Assembly (NCBI GenBank): GCA_910585875.1
Contig: CAJUIK010000037.1
Span: 1-14,547, forward strand
DNA: 14,547 nt
From: an uncultured Eubacteriales bacterium
GTDB lineage: Bacteria; Bacillota; Clostridia; Oscillospirales; Butyricicoccaceae
Direction: 5' to 3'
This document shows, in pieces, positions 13,996 through 14,547 of the stretch. Under the pieces are notes generated by a model that was given only the letters and a program-made list of their open reading frames with translations, did no database searches and was not told the DNA's origin. Every line of letters starts with the position of its first letter. Within the stretch, counting starts at the first letter, position 1. The position numbers and the translations under genes were made by a program.

Positions 13996-14547
13996 GAGAG
14001 AAGTTAGAAAACCCAAAAATCAACGCCGTTTTGGATTATATCTTGATTGTGGTCGGTTCCTGCGTCTTTGGGGCGGGCATTGTGGTCTTTATCAAGCCGG
14101 CTATGATCTCAATGGGCGGCGTGGCGGGCATGGCCTTGATTGGAAACTACCTGACCGGCCTGCCGCTGGGCTTGGCCAGCATCATTCTCAATGTGCCCCT
14201 GTTTATTTTCGGATACAAGCTGCTGGGGCGGCAATTTTTTTGGAAGACCATCGTATCTTCAGTCTCCTACTCTCTTTTTATCGATATCGCAGGGCCTTAT
14301 TTGCTGCTGTTTACCGGGGATCGGCTGCTGGCCGCCCTTTATGGCGGCTTGATTATGGGCCTGGGTTTCGGCCTGGTCTTCAAGCGGGGCGGCACCTCCG
14401 GAGGCACAGATATTATATCGAAATACCTGAATGAAAAATTTGAAATCAGTATTGGCAACGCCAATTTGGTGATGAACGGCATGGTGATTATCGCCTGTTC
14501 CCTCATCTATAAAAGCGTAGAAAGCGCCTTATATGCCATTATTGTCC
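13992..14547 (+). CDS. YitT-family membrane protein, N-terminal part (runs off the window)
   Basis: The frame starts with ATG at 13992, overlapping the mrnC stop by four bases, and stays open for 185 codons to the window edge. The product begins MREKLENPKINAVLDYILIV and has about five hydrophobic segments. Typical YitT-family stretches are GAGIVVFIKPAMISMGGVAG, GLASIILNVPLFIFGYKLLG, FWKTIVSS and LVFKRGGTSGGTDIISKYL. Family members are integral membrane proteins of unknown transport role, usually near 280-300 residues with a C-terminal soluble DUF2179 domain, which would lie beyond the edge. GGGAGGAG lies about 13 bases before the start, a little far, but the ATGA overlap suggests coupling to mrnC. 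It is a genus-level call with no specific substrate. Confidence 0.9.
   Translation, partial: MREKLENPKINAVLDYILIVVGSCVFGAGIVVFIKPAMISMGGVAGMALIGNYLTGLPLGLASIILNVPLFIFGYKLLGRQFFWKTIVSSVSYSLFIDIAGPYLLLFTGDRLLAALYGGLIMGLGFGLVFKRGGTSGGTDIISKYLNEKFEISIGNANLVMNGMVIIACSLIYKSVESALYAIIV

Noticed and set aside
13631..14434. 267-codon plus-strand frame across mrnC and the YitT-type gene
   Set aside because: Out-of-frame shadow; the true frames show Mini-III and YitT motifs.
1..14547. CRISPR array, tRNA or rRNA gene, or insertion sequence
   Set aside because: No regularly spaced repeats, cloverleaf with CCA-type end, rRNA signature or transposase was seen on either strand.

Overview
The window looks like a chromosomal segment of a moderately GC-rich member of the Bacillota (Clostridia-like; the exact family cannot be read from the sequence). 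The evidence is the Gram-positive replicase PolC, the Mini-III ribonuclease MrnC, a YitT-family membrane protein, strong GGAGG-type ribosome binding sites, and the gene order pyrH-frr-uppS-cdsA-dxr-rseP-ispG-polC, which is a well-known Bacillota cluster.

Region 1 (1-9984, all +) is one tightly packed housekeeping operon. It holds the end of pyrH (UMP kinase), frr (ribosome recycling), uppS (undecaprenyl diphosphate synthase), cdsA (CDP-diacylglycerol synthase), dxr and ispG (steps 2 and 6 of the MEP isoprenoid pathway), rseP (site-2 intramembrane protease) and polC (replicative DNA polymerase III alpha). The isoprenoid genes supply precursors for UppS, so the operon joins lipid-carrier supply, phospholipid synthesis, membrane proteolysis, translation recycling and replication. 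Two junctions are 4-base ATGA overlaps (uppS/cdsA and ispG/polC). proS, often found between ispG and polC, and the usual downstream rimP-nusA group are absent from here.

Region 2 (9985-11700) is glnA, a type I glutamine synthetase, with its own sigma-A-like promoter (TTGACA-17-GATAAT), a short 5' leader hairpin and a strong double-hairpin end. Its aligned adenylylation position carries Phe instead of Tyr.

Region 3 (11701-12370) is an AT-rich patch unlike its surroundings. It carries a broken orphan gene of unknown function. The break is explained by a 10-bp direct repeat with 14-bp periodicity; removing one 14-bp unit restores a 159-residue protein. More decayed coding-like sequence may follow.

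Region 4 (12361-14547) has trxA (thioredoxin, - strand) with terminator, promoter and a perfect 8+8 palindrome near its predicted transcription start. Rightward of it lie an unrecognised 156-residue protein gene, mrnC (23S rRNA maturation) and the first 185 codons of a YitT-family membrane protein cut by the window edge.

I saw no CRISPR array, tRNA, rRNA, intact insertion sequence or convincing novel multi-gene system. The most unusual material is the broken AT-rich gene behind glnA, the glutamine synthetase Tyr-to-Phe change and the trxA palindrome.
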